64,000 bases of DNA, taken from Rebecca billardiae RCC1528 (lineage: Eukaryota; Haptophyta). Where the stretch lies: assembly GCA_965240325.2 (NCBI GenBank), contig OZ251238.1:1054001-1118000 (forward strand), read 5' to 3'. Below the pieces are notes generated by a model that saw only the letters and a program-made list of their open reading frames with translations, did no database searches and had not been told where the DNA came from. Each line of letters starts with the position of its first letter. Position 1 is the first letter of the stretch. Position numbers and translations under genes: made by a program. Shown here in pieces: positions 21,971 through 30,934 of this stretch.

Positions 21971-22664
21971 TATTGGGTAAACGCGAGCTCCGAGCGTCTC
22001 GAGCCCTGCTAAGAGCTCACCGGCACGTCCTCGGGCGCGTCGTCGGTGACGCCCACGAAGGCAATCTCGACCCTCGCTCCTCTGACGAGCAAAGCTAACC
22101 TCCCGCCGAGCTCTTTTCGGCTCCGGCGGGGTGACCCGGCGTTTGCTGGCCCGGCTCGGGGAATCTCAATGATTCCGAGCCGCACGCCCCGTGCGTCAAC
22201 CAATCACAGGTGTTCCCGACGCACCGCCGTAACTGCTGGTCGCACACGGTTTCTGGATCCGTGTACCCGTTGAATCCGGACGTCCTCGTCCGTGATGAAT
22301 TTCTGGATGAAACGGTCGTGTTTGCGTTCTCGAGAACTCCAACACGCTTCCACGATGGCGGCCGAGCCATGCCCGTGCGACGTCACCGTGCCGCGCTGCG
22401 CCGGGCCGTACCGCCCGCGCACGCGCCGCGTCCGTGTCGCTCCGCGTCCGCGCTGCCGCGTCCGCGCTCCGCGTCCACGTCGATCCGCGCCAGCGCTGCT
22501 GCGCTCGCGCTCCTGCCGCCGCGCGCGCCGCGCGCGCGCGCCGCCAGAGCCAGCCACTGCTCTGTAGCTGATGCCGCCGGCCCGCCTGGTGCGGCGCCGG
22601 CCCTGACGTCCCAGCGGCGACGCCATCTGCTGAGATGCGCGCCCCAGGCTGCGTCAGCTCAACA
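21971..22664 (-). repeat. LTR copy A (extra outer LTR)
   Basis: 694 bp. On the minus strand it begins TGTTGAGC and ends CCCAATA, an imperfect TGTTG/CAATA terminal repeat. It abuts LTR copy B base to base and, on its other side, the target duplication. Confidence 0.95.
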
Positions 22665-23358
22665 TATTGGGTAAACGCGAGCTCCGAGCGTCTCGAGCCC
22701 TGCTAAGAGCTCACCGGCACGTCCTCGGGCGCGTCGTCGGTGACGCCCACGAAGGCAATCTCGACCCTCGCTCCTCTGACGAGCAAAGCTAACCTCCCGC
22801 CGAGCTCTTTTCGGCTCCGGCGGGGTGACCCGGCGTTTGCTGGCCCGGCTCGGGGAATCTCAATGATTCCGAGCCGCACGCCCCGTGCGTCAACCAATCA
22901 CAGGTGTTCCCGACGCACCGCCGTAACTGCTGGTCGCACACGGTTTCTGGATCCGTGTACCCGTTGAATCCGGACGTCCTCGTCCGTGATGAATTTCTGG
23001 ATGAAACGGTCGTGTTTGCGTTCTCGAGAACTCCAACACGCTTCCACGATGGCGGCCGAGCCATGCCCGTGCGACGTCACCGTGCCGCGCTGCGCCGGGC
23101 CGTACCGCCCGCGCACGCGCCGCGTCCGTGTCGCTCCGCGTCCGCGCTGCCGCGTCCGCGCTCCGCGTCCACGTCGATCCGCGCCAGCGCTGCTGCGCTC
23201 GCGCTCCTGCCGCCGCGCGCGCCGCGCGCGCGCGCCGCCAGAGCCAGCCACTGCTCTGTAGCTGATGCCGCCGGCCCGCCTGGTGCGGCGCCGGCCCTGA
23301 CGTCCCAGCGGCGACGCCATCTGCTGAGATGCGCGCCCCAGGCTGCGTCAGCTCAACA
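22665..23358 (-). repeat. LTR copy B (3' LTR of the internal region)
   Basis: 694 bp, same sequence as copy A over everything I compared. It is preceded on the minus strand by the polypurine tract. Confidence 0.95.
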
Positions 23359-23368
23359 CCCCCCCTCG
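23359..23368 (-). other. Polypurine tract
   Basis: On the minus strand GAGGGGGGG sits immediately upstream of the 3' LTR, the expected place for the plus-strand primer of reverse transcription. Confidence 0.75.
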
Positions 23369-23394
23369 ACAGCCATAGCCGCGAGCTGCGCCGC

Positions 23395-26300
23395 TTACCG
23401 CGCGCGCGTCGGGTGTCGCTCCACCATGATGGCGTCGACGTGCCGCTTGAACGTCGCACCGTCCGTCGCCTTCGTCATGATGTCAGAGTGGTTGAGTGAG
23501 GTGTGTACCTTGACCACCTTCACCTTGCCACCCTCCTGCGCGTCACGCACATAGTGATGCTTGATCTCGATGTGCTTCGAGCGCTTGTGGTGCACAGGAT
23601 TCTCCACGAGGTCGATAGCCCCCTTGTTGTCCTCTCGCACCTCCGTCGCGGCCCGCGGCGGCTGCCGCATGGACTCGAGTATGCTCCGCAAGTAGCTCAC
23701 CTCGCGGCAGCAATCGCTCAGCGCGACGTACTCCGCCTCCGTCGAGCTCAGCGAGACTGTGCCTTGCAGCCCGCTGTGCCACGACACCGGCGCCCCATTG
23801 TAGAACACAATGTATCCACCCGTCGACCTGCCCTTGGTCTCCACCGGATTGCTTGCCCAATCGGAGTCAGCGAAAGCAAGTAGGTCGGGGTGCTCGGAAT
23901 CTGTCGCAAACTTGAACAAGATTCCCAATCGCGGGCATCCACGTAAGTAGCGCAGCACGCGCTTCGCACTTACCAGATCCACCGCCCGCGGACATGACAT
24001 GCGTCGCGTCAGCATGTTCACCGCGTGCGCGATGTCCGGCCGCGCCGTGACCATCGCAAACATGAGACATCCCACCATCGCCTGGTAGTTCTCAATCTCC
24101 GCGCGCTGCAGCAACGCCTCGTCGTCGTCGCTCAGCTGCGCCCGCGCCGCCGGCTCCGGCGTGCGCACCGGCGTGCTCGCGTTCAAACCGAACCGCTGAA
24201 GCACGCTCTCGACGTACGGCCCCAGATGCATCAGGATGCCGTCGTCATGAACTTCAAACACGGCGCCCAGGAACTTATCGAGCCGCTCACTCAGCTTGAT
24301 CTCGTAGTGCTCCTTCAGGTCAGCCGCCAGCTTCTCCACCGCGCGCGCGTCGCGCGTCAGGTTGAGAAACAGCAAGTCGTCGACAAAGCCGCCCGCGATG
24401 ATGAACTCGCCCGGCGCCGACTCCTTGACGTAGATGCACGGCGCACTCGGACACTCCGAGAAGCCGCGCGCGAGCAGCTGGGTGCGGTGCGTGCGATGCC
24501 ACGCGCGCCCAGACTGGCGTAGGCCCGGATACGCCTTCAGGCTCCGGCCCACGACTTTGTACCCCGGCGGCGCCTGCGTGCTCGGCACGTAGCCCGGCGG
24601 GAATGAGAAGAGAGGCCGCTCATCCGGCTTCAACTCCGAGTTGAGGTAGGCGTCCTTGACGTCGCCCTTCGACAGTATGCCCAGCGCCGCAACCGACGCT
24701 GCACCCAAGTCGACTCTCGCGCCAGCCTGCTGAGCGGCGATCGCCACGAGTAGTCGCACTTGTTCCGGCCGGATCGTCGGAGCAAAGACCTCCTGAAAGT
24801 CGATCCCCGGCCGCTGTAGGTTCCCCAGTAGCACCGACCGCGCCTTGAAGCGCGTCACCTCGCCCTCCGGGTTCGACTTCACGTCAAAGACCCACTGGCT
24901 CGGCAACACCCGCGTGCCCTCCGGAACCACCACCTCCTCCGAGGTGCCGAGCAACTTGTGACCTTCCAAGTGCTCGAGCATGGCGCCCTGCCACTGGGGC
25001 GCCTCCGCCGACCGCATCGCCTCGCGATAGTTCGTCGGCACCTTCACGTTGATCTTCTGGAACACCGACGCGGCGCTGACGACGGCAGTAAGCAGCTGCG
25101 GCCGTCGGCGCGACGTCCGATCCCTGCGAAGCGGATCGTGTCCCATATCCAGACCGGGCGGCGGCGCGTCCTCGATCACGCCGTCGTCACCGTCTGCGCC
25201 GCGCGGCGGCCCGCCAGCATCTGCTGCGGCCCCGCGCCGTGATTCCGTCGGCGGTATCTGATCCTGCCGACCCGGCTGCGTCATCGACGCGCCTGCCCCG
25301 CCACGCCCGCCCTGCGACGTCGGCGTCGACGGCTGTGCGCTCGCGCTGCTGCACCCGCGTTGTCCCGCGTCCACGCTGCTGCGCCCGCGCCCCGACGTTG
25401 ACGCATCTGCGTCGTCGTCGTACCCGACGTCGAACCCTGTCGCGTCGTCATTCCCGGCGTCGGCTGGCGTCTCGCCGCCGTCGCCGTCCTCGTCCTCACC
25501 GTCGGCATCACCGCCGACTGGACGATGTCCGCCGCTTACCGCGGCGCCGTCCCCATCACCCACGTACGCGCCACCGTCAGGTGCGCCCAGCGACGAGTGC
25601 CCCCCCTCGACCAGGTCGGTCTCGTCGATGCGTACGTCACGTGAGTGAACGAGACGTCCGTCATCTAAACGACATACGTACCCAAGCACGTAGCGCCATG
25701 TACCGCGCCACTGCACGCCGTGCCCACCCCAGAGATAGACACGTCCGGGTAGTGCGCGCTGCTTCAGCTGCCCCAATGCATTGCGCCGTGCGCCCAGCAT
25801 CAGCACGCGGCAGCGCGCGCCAAACGCCACGTGATGCTTCCACGTCGGACGTTTGCCAACGAACAGCTCATCCGGCGTGAGCCACTCAATGTCTCCATCG
25901 TCACGAATGATACCACGTGACGCCAGTCGATTGCGCGACGCGCATGCGTGCCACGCCGCGTAGTGCCAATCGACCCTCGAGACTCCACGCGCAACGACCG
26001 TGGCGCGCAGTCTCGACTTCAGCGTGCGGATAGCGCGTTCCGCCACGCCATTCGAGCTCGGCGAGTCGGGCGCCGACGTGACCGTCGACGAGAACCCAAG
26101 CTTCGCCAGCTCACCCTCGACGTACGTACTCAGCAACGTCGAGCCACCGTCGGTGTGAATATGGCGTCGCGCCATAGTACACCCCGACGCCAGGACCCAA
26201 TGCGACATGTGCATGGCCCCTGTTCCAAGCAACTGCGCGTACCAGCGGAATGCCCGACCAACCTCGGCGTCATCCAAGCTGCGTAGCGCGTACACTTGCC

Positions 26301-26708
26301 ATCGACGTGAATGCCCATCGATGAATATGATCCCATGAGGATACCCTCCACGTGCGCCATCGGCCCCAACTGGTAAGTCGATGCGCGCCATAGAGAAGAT
26401 GTCGACGTGCGTCACCTGCCCAGGGTAGTGCGCCGTCGGCATTGCGTCCGCGAACGACCGCCGCGTCATGCCCGCCGCCGACTGCTCGTCGAGCGGCTCA
26501 CGCCGCGCGTTCGCCCCCTCCATCCCCTCGGCCACGCGTCGCGTGCGCTCGAGTAGACGTTGGTCATTGGTGCCCGTTCGAACCGACCAAGTGCGTAACC
26601 ACGCCGGATCAGCGCCTCGCGCCGCCTCCGTAGTAGTAGTGGTATCAGATACCGTAGTGGTTGTGTTTGTGGCTCGCACCTGCGCGGGTTCCGGGCTTAG
26701 GCGTTTGG
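23395..26708 (-). CDS. Copia pol: integrase, reverse transcriptase, RNase H
   Basis: About 1100 codons, entered by -1 frameshifting from gag-pro. The frame remains open upstream to 27105, but that part is arginine-rich antiframe. Integrase core: VTHVDIFSM, then RRHIHTDGGSTLLS, then SPSSNGVAERAIRTLKSRLR (D, D, E). A spacer rich in acidic and glycine residues follows. The RVT_2 reverse transcriptase has EGTRVLPSQWVFDVK, GDVKDAYLNSEL and the active site AGGFVDDLLFLN. RNase H has LLAFADSDWASNP, VSLSSTEAEYVALSD, EDNKGAIDL and KHIEIKHHYVRD. All catalytic residues I looked for are present and no internal stop occurs, so this part appears intact. The integrase lacks a recognisable N-terminal HHCC zinc motif. 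It ends 36 bp before the polypurine tract. Confidence 0.95.
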
Positions 26709-27920
26709 GGGCGGCGCAGCGCCAACGCGCCCCCGCCCCGCGCCCACGCGCCGCACTGGCGCCCTGCGCCGTGCGCGCGGCTCCGCCGGCGCATCGCCGA
26801 CGTCCGGCCCCACCTGGCGCCGTACGATCTCGGCGCGCAGCGTGGAATCGCGCGGCAGCTGCACGACGCCGCCTCCCAGCGCCGTAAAGTCCGCAGTGTT
26901 GCCGCGCTGCGAGTAGTGGAACTCGATGCCTGCGTCCGCGCAGTGCTCGACCGACAGCAGCGGCGCCGTGACGCGCCGCGACGCCCACGCCTCGATCTCG
27001 AGCGTGAGGACCTTGTCGCTGTCGTCGTCCGCCGCAAGCTTGACCACCAGGGTCCCGCGGTGAGTGACCCGCTCCCGCGCACCGTTCCCCCACTCGATCT
27101 GACATGCGCCGTCCACCGGGGTGAGATTCGTCAAATCCTCGGCCATGGCGATGTTCTTCCGTGCGCCAGTGTCAAACACCAACGCCCGCGTGTTGTCCTC
27201 CGGCGGCGCCACGCGTGCCTCGGCCGCCCGCGCCGCGACGATCTCGATGTCCTCGTCGCGCTGCGCCCTGCCGCCGATAGCCGCGCCAATAGGCGCCAAG
27301 CCGAGTCCGGCGCCGGCGCCACCGCCCTCTCCGGCGTCAGCGTCACCGTCGCCACCAACGGCGCCGTCGGGCTCGTCACCCTGCTCGGGTGCGAACGCGA
27401 CCTGCGTGCGGACCGTGCCGCCGCCGTTGCCATTCCCGACCACGGCGCGGGTGCTGCCCCCGCCACCGCCGCCGCCACCGCCACCGCCGCTCCGATGTGA
27501 GCCACGGCTGCGATCCGACCGCGTCGACGCCGCGTCATCGCCAGCGTTCGAGTCGCGATCAGCCTGCGTCACCTGCGGGCAGTAACGCTTGATATGCCCC
27601 ACGGCGCCGCACTTGTAGCAGCGCGGCCCGTGCGCGTCGTCGGAGTCGTCCTGGCCTCCGCGGCCGGCGCCGCGGCCAGTGCCGCCGCCACCGCCACGAC
27701 CTCCGCCGCCGCCACCACGGCCAGCCGGCGACGTCGTGTCGCCGCCGCCGCCACCCGCCGACGCCGCCGCCGCCTGCGCCAGGCGGAGCCCGTCGATTGG
27801 GTGCGCGCGGGTAGCGCCGCCGCCTCCTGGCGTGCGGCCACCCGCCCCTGGGCGCCCAGGGCCCCGGCGGTCAACCCGCTTGCCCTTGGAGAAGTCCCAG
27901 TCCTCGAACTTGCCGTTGAG
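26697..27920 (-). CDS. Copia gag C-terminal part with zinc knuckle, plus protease
   Basis: This is the same reading frame as the capsid ORF, separated from it only by a TAG codon (27921-27923). After the stop come NGKFEDWDFSKGKR, a glycine/RGG-rich stretch, and a CCHC knuckle CYKCGAVGHIKRYC (C-x2-C-x4-H-x4-C) that binds RNA. A glycine-rich linker then leads to an aspartic protease with ALVFDTGARKNIAMAEDL as its active-site motif. The frame ends at a TAA (26697-26699) just two codons after the slippery heptamer. Translation of this segment needs either read-through of the TAG or its absence in active sister copies. Confidence 0.85.
   Translation of the reverse strand, partial: LNGKFEDWDFSKGKRVDRRGPGRPGAGGRTPGGGGATRAHPIDGLRLAQAAAASAGGGGGDTTSPAGRGGGGGGRGGGGGTGRGAGRGGQDDSDDAHGPRCYKCGAVGHIKRYCPQVTQADRDSNAGDDAASTRSDRSRGSHRSGGGGGGGGGGGSTRAVVGNGNGGGTVRTQVAFAPEQGDEPDGAVGGDGDADAGEGGGAGAGLGLAPIGAAIGGRAQRDEDIEIVAARAAEARVAPPEDNTRALVFDTGARKNIAMAEDLTNLTPVDGACQIEWGNGARERVTHRGTLVVKLAADDDSDKVLTLEIEAWASRRVTAPLLSVEHCADAGIEFHYSQRGNTADFTALGGGVVQLPRDSTLRAEIVRRQVGPDVGDAPAEPRARRRAPVRRVGAGRGRVGAAPPPNA
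26703..26709 (-). promoter_or_regulatory. Putative -1 ribosomal frameshift site CCCAAAC
   Basis: In the gag-pro frame the codons are CCC CCA AAC GCC TAA, so the heptamer C CCA AAC fits X XXY YYZ in the correct register. Slipping back one base makes the next codons CGC CTA AGC CCG, which is precisely the open integrase frame. Stop-proximal placement and exact register are the evidence. A stimulatory downstream RNA structure was not established. Confidence 0.7.
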
Positions 27921-27923
27921 CTA
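27921..27923 (-). other. In-frame TAG within gag
   Basis: TAG separates the capsid segment from the nucleocapsid segment in an otherwise continuous frame. The following codon is CTC. It could be a point mutation in this copy or a recoded (read-through) stop. Confidence 0.9.
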
Positions 27924-29255
27924 GTGCACGAGCTCCTGCACGTCGAAGTTCGTCACGGTCCTGTAGTCCTTCGACTCGTACCGCGTCCGCATCTCGATGC
28001 CCGCGCCCACCGACGGAATGAACTCGATGAGCCGCGCAAGCATCTCCGCCGCTGGCGCTGCGTCACTCAGCTCCTGCAGCAGCACGTGGTTGTGCTGTAG
28101 CACCTGGAAGAGCTCGAGGGCGCCGACGCCGTCCTTGCCACAGTCCGGCAGGACCGTCCGATGCCAGCGTGCCCGCACCGACATGTACTTCCGCATGTCG
28201 TCGGGCTTGCGCATGCGCAGGGTCGTCTTCCACAGGTACAGAAACTCGCGCCCGGGCGTAAGTGCGCCCCGGCGCGCGCGCTCCTCCTGCACCTCCGGCT
28301 GCGTCTCCATGAGGCGGTTGATGTGCTGCCACGCAGCCTCCGTCACCCACGACCGCAGCTCGGTGCGTAAGAAAGCCGTCCCCTTCTCGTACTGCGCCCC
28401 GGCGTACTTGGCGGGGTCCGCCTCGTCGCCGTCCGGCGCTGCCTCCAACACGCTCTGTCGGAGCTTGATGTCCAGCATGGCATGCTCGCTCGCCTGCCGC
28501 TCATACATCTGTTCCTCGGTCTCGCGCTCGCGGCGGTAGAGCTCGCGCGCGCGCGGATCGAGCGTCACGGCAGCGCCGCCCGCGGGCGCCGCGCCACCGA
28601 TCCCGCCGGCGCCGCCCGTAGGCGCTGCGCCGACGCTGGCGCCGCCCGCAGGCGTCGCGCCGTCAGTCCCAGCCGGCGCACCTGCCGCGCCGCCTGTGCC
28701 CACACCCGGACCGGGTGTGCCGGCCGCCGGACCCGGAGAAATTCCGGATCCGCCGCCCGCCGCCGGACCTGAACCCGGTCCGGTCGCCGTCGGGCCGCCA
28801 GGAGTGGCTAAACCACTCCCCGCGCCCGCCGAGGCAGCCTGCGCGTAGCTTGGCGCCTGCCTCGCCCCCGCCGCCGCCGCCGCGCGTTCCGCCGCGGCCC
28901 GGCGCTCGGCGTGCTCGCGGCGCTCGTGCTCGTGGCGATGGTCGAGCAGCCGCTGCTGCAGCGCGTAGTTCTCACGCGCCAGGTCCATCCGCTCGGCACT
29001 GACCTTGATCATCTTCGCCGCGGATGGGTTGAATGTCTCCCACGTCGAGTTGTACTCCTCGAGCGTGTTGATGCGGTGCTCCGCGTTCGGGCCGTGCGTC
29101 ACGATGATGCCGTTCAGTGCGGACATCGTAGCACCTTGCCCCGCCGGAAGCGCCGCCAGCTTGCTCGCCGATTGTGCGAGCCAACGCTGCTGAATCCCCT
29201 TGTCGTTGAGGCTCCCAACGTCGACCGAGCCGTAGTACCGGCCGCTCGTGCTCAT
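27921..29255 (-). CDS. Copia gag capsid ORF, ending at an in-frame TAG
   Basis: 444 residues from the ATG of MSTSGRYYGSVDVGSLNDKG; the open frame extends 19 codons further up to the LTR edge. An N-terminal helical region contains LARENYALQQRLLDHRHEHE, followed by a proline/glycine/alanine-rich linker of about 110 residues. A second helical domain (YRRERETEEQMYERQASEHA, then WVTEAAWQHINRLMETQPEV and ALELFQVLQHNHVLLQEL) resembles copia capsid in length and style. It ends VTNFDVQELVH and TAG; the same frame then continues into nucleocapsid and protease. No zinc knuckle lies upstream of the stop, so the stop truncates gag rather than marking its natural end. Confidence 0.85.
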   Translation of the reverse strand: MSTSGRYYGSVDVGSLNDKGIQQRWLAQSASKLAALPAGQGATMSALNGIIVTHGPNAEHRINTLEEYNSTWETFNPSAAKMIKVSAERMDLARENYALQQRLLDHRHEHERREHAERRAAAERAAAAAGARQAPSYAQAASAGAGSGLATPGGPTATGPGSGPAAGGGSGISPGPAAGTPGPGVGTGGAAGAPAGTDGATPAGGASVGAAPTGGAGGIGGAAPAGGAAVTLDPRARELYRRERETEEQMYERQASEHAMLDIKLRQSVLEAAPDGDEADPAKYAGAQYEKGTAFLRTELRSWVTEAAWQHINRLMETQPEVQEERARRGALTPGREFLYLWKTTLRMRKPDDMRKYMSVRARWHRTVLPDCGKDGVGALELFQVLQHNHVLLQELSDAAPAAEMLARLIEFIPSVGAGIEMRTRYESKDYRTVTNFDVQELVH

Positions 29256-29311
29256 CGGCGCGATCGATGAGAAAGCGCCGCGCGTACGATCCCTCCCGAT
29301 CGCTGCATGCA

Positions 29312-30005
29312 TATTGGGTAAACGCGAGCTGCGAGCGTCTCGAGCCCTGCTAAGAGCTCACCGGCACGTCCTCGGGCGCGTCGTCGGTGACGCCCACGAA
29401 GGCAATCTCGACCCTCGCTCCTCTGACGAGCAAAGCTAACCTCCCGCCGAGCTCTTTTCGGCTCCGGCGGGGTGACCCGGCGTTTGCTGGCCCGGCTCGG
29501 GGAATCTCAATGATTCCGAGCCGCACGCCCCGTGCGTCAACCAATCACAGGTGTTCCCGACGCACCGCCGTAACTGCTGGTCGCACACGGTTTCTGGATC
29601 CGTGTACCCGTTGAATCCGGACGTCCTCGTCCGTGATGAATTTCTGGATGAAACGGTCGTGTTTGCGTTCTCGAGAACTCCAACACGCTTCCACGATGGC
29701 GGCCGAGCCATGCCCGTGCGACGTCACCGTGCCGCGCTGCGCCGGGCCGTACCGCCCGCGCACGCGCCGCGTCCGTGTCGCTCCGCGTCCGCGCTGCCGC
29801 GTCCGCGCTCCGCGTCCACGTCGATCCGCGCCAGCGCTGCTGCGCTCGCGCTCCTGCCGCCGCGCGCGCCGCGCGCGCGCGCCGCCAGAGCCAGCCACTG
29901 CTCTGTAGCTGATGCCGCCGGCCCGCCTGGTGCGGCGCCGGCCCTGACGTCCCAGCGGCGACGCCATCTGCTGAGATGCGCGCCCCAGGCTGCGTCAGCT
30001 CAACA
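29312..30005 (-). repeat. LTR copy C (5' LTR)
   Basis: 694 bp, the promoter-bearing LTR for the minus-strand element. It differs from copies A and B at the 20th base from its plus-strand left end (G instead of C); no other difference was noticed. Confidence 0.95.
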
Positions 30006-30010
30006 CAATA
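30006..30010. repeat. Target-site duplication, right copy (CAATA)
   Basis: Matches the left copy at 21966-21970. Confidence 0.9.
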
Positions 30011-30934
30011 ATATATTATTCGCCTGATGACGAAATGAGCTGCCATGGGGTCACGCTGACAAGTTTTGCGAAATAAAAATGTCATCACATATACTGGAGA
30101 TACGACCTCAATCTAGGCGCGATCTCTCGAGCAACATTAGTAGGGGAGATACACGATCTCCAAGGTGATCTCGCTATTTGCACCAGAATCGCACCGTCTA
30201 GATCACATTTTGGCAGTCTGAAATTGGCACAGGCGGATTCTACACCCTGGAATTAAGCCTTGACGCCTACTAACTAGTTCGCCCAAGTAAATACCCGTGT
30301 GATAGTTCATGCTAAGAGATTTCGGGAGATTGTAGCACCCGAGAGTGTAACGGTCGGAGCTCTGACCCCACTACCGCGTCTACCGCCGGCCGCGTCGGCC
30401 CCGCCGGTCTTATTCATGGCACACGAGTCATGAGTGTCATGACTCGCCACTACGGCTTACTGCTGAGTAGTGGCGGGCTCTCAGGCTCAGCTCCGACAGA
30501 CTGACTGGCGACGACTGATGCTAACCTTCCGTACCGTCAGTACAGACACCGCCGCAGAGTCCGAGACGGTCACGGGTCAGACTGACAGACTCAGTCTCAG
30601 TAAACGACACTGTCACTACACTGCTGTCCGCTCTGCTGAAGAATCCCGCCCTGCTGGTAACTGCTAGTAAACTATACACGCGCACACATATATTCGGCAA
30701 TATATATGTCACTACATGATGTCCTCTGCTGGTTACGCACTGTGAGGTGAAGGTTATAGACTCGGAAGGTGACACAGTTGTCACTGAGTGTTGTCACAGG
30801 TACGCCAGTCGCCAGACGGTGTGGTCGCTCGTCGACGTTTGACGTTTCGTCGCCCACCGGCTCAAGCGGTCAAGGGTCGTACGTTTCGCGGCCTGTTGCT
30901 GCGCCACCCTCGTTCGGCGGCGGAGGGGCAGGTG
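30011..30934. other. Intergenic region
   Basis: AT-richer spacer with no supported gene, containing many AGTCA/GACTC pentamers between 30480 and 30620. It includes the promoter of the LRRC56-like gene. Confidence 0.5.

Larger units (their letters stand above)
21971..30005 (-). mobile_element. Ty1/copia LTR retrotransposon, arranged LTR-internal-LTR-LTR
   Basis: Read on the minus strand, the order is 5' LTR (29312-30005), internal region 23359-29311, 3' LTR (22665-23358) and a third LTR (21971-22664) joined with no intervening base. All three LTRs are 694 bp. A 5-bp CAATA duplication flanks the whole block, so it behaves as one insertion unit. Coding order gag, zinc knuckle, protease, integrase, reverse transcriptase, RNase H defines the Ty1/copia superfamily. 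A purine tract precedes the 3' LTR. The first 20 bases of the LTRs differ at one position (29331 versus 21990 and 22684), and the LTR reading frames are otherwise identical, indicating a very recent event. I did not recognise a primer-binding site with confidence. Confidence 0.95.

Noticed and set aside
22009-23320. Identical small ORFs (64, 75, 91 and 140 aa) in each LTR
   Set aside because: They overlap on both strands of non-coding LTR DNA and are arginine-rich shadows; their identity reflects LTR identity, not coding constraint.
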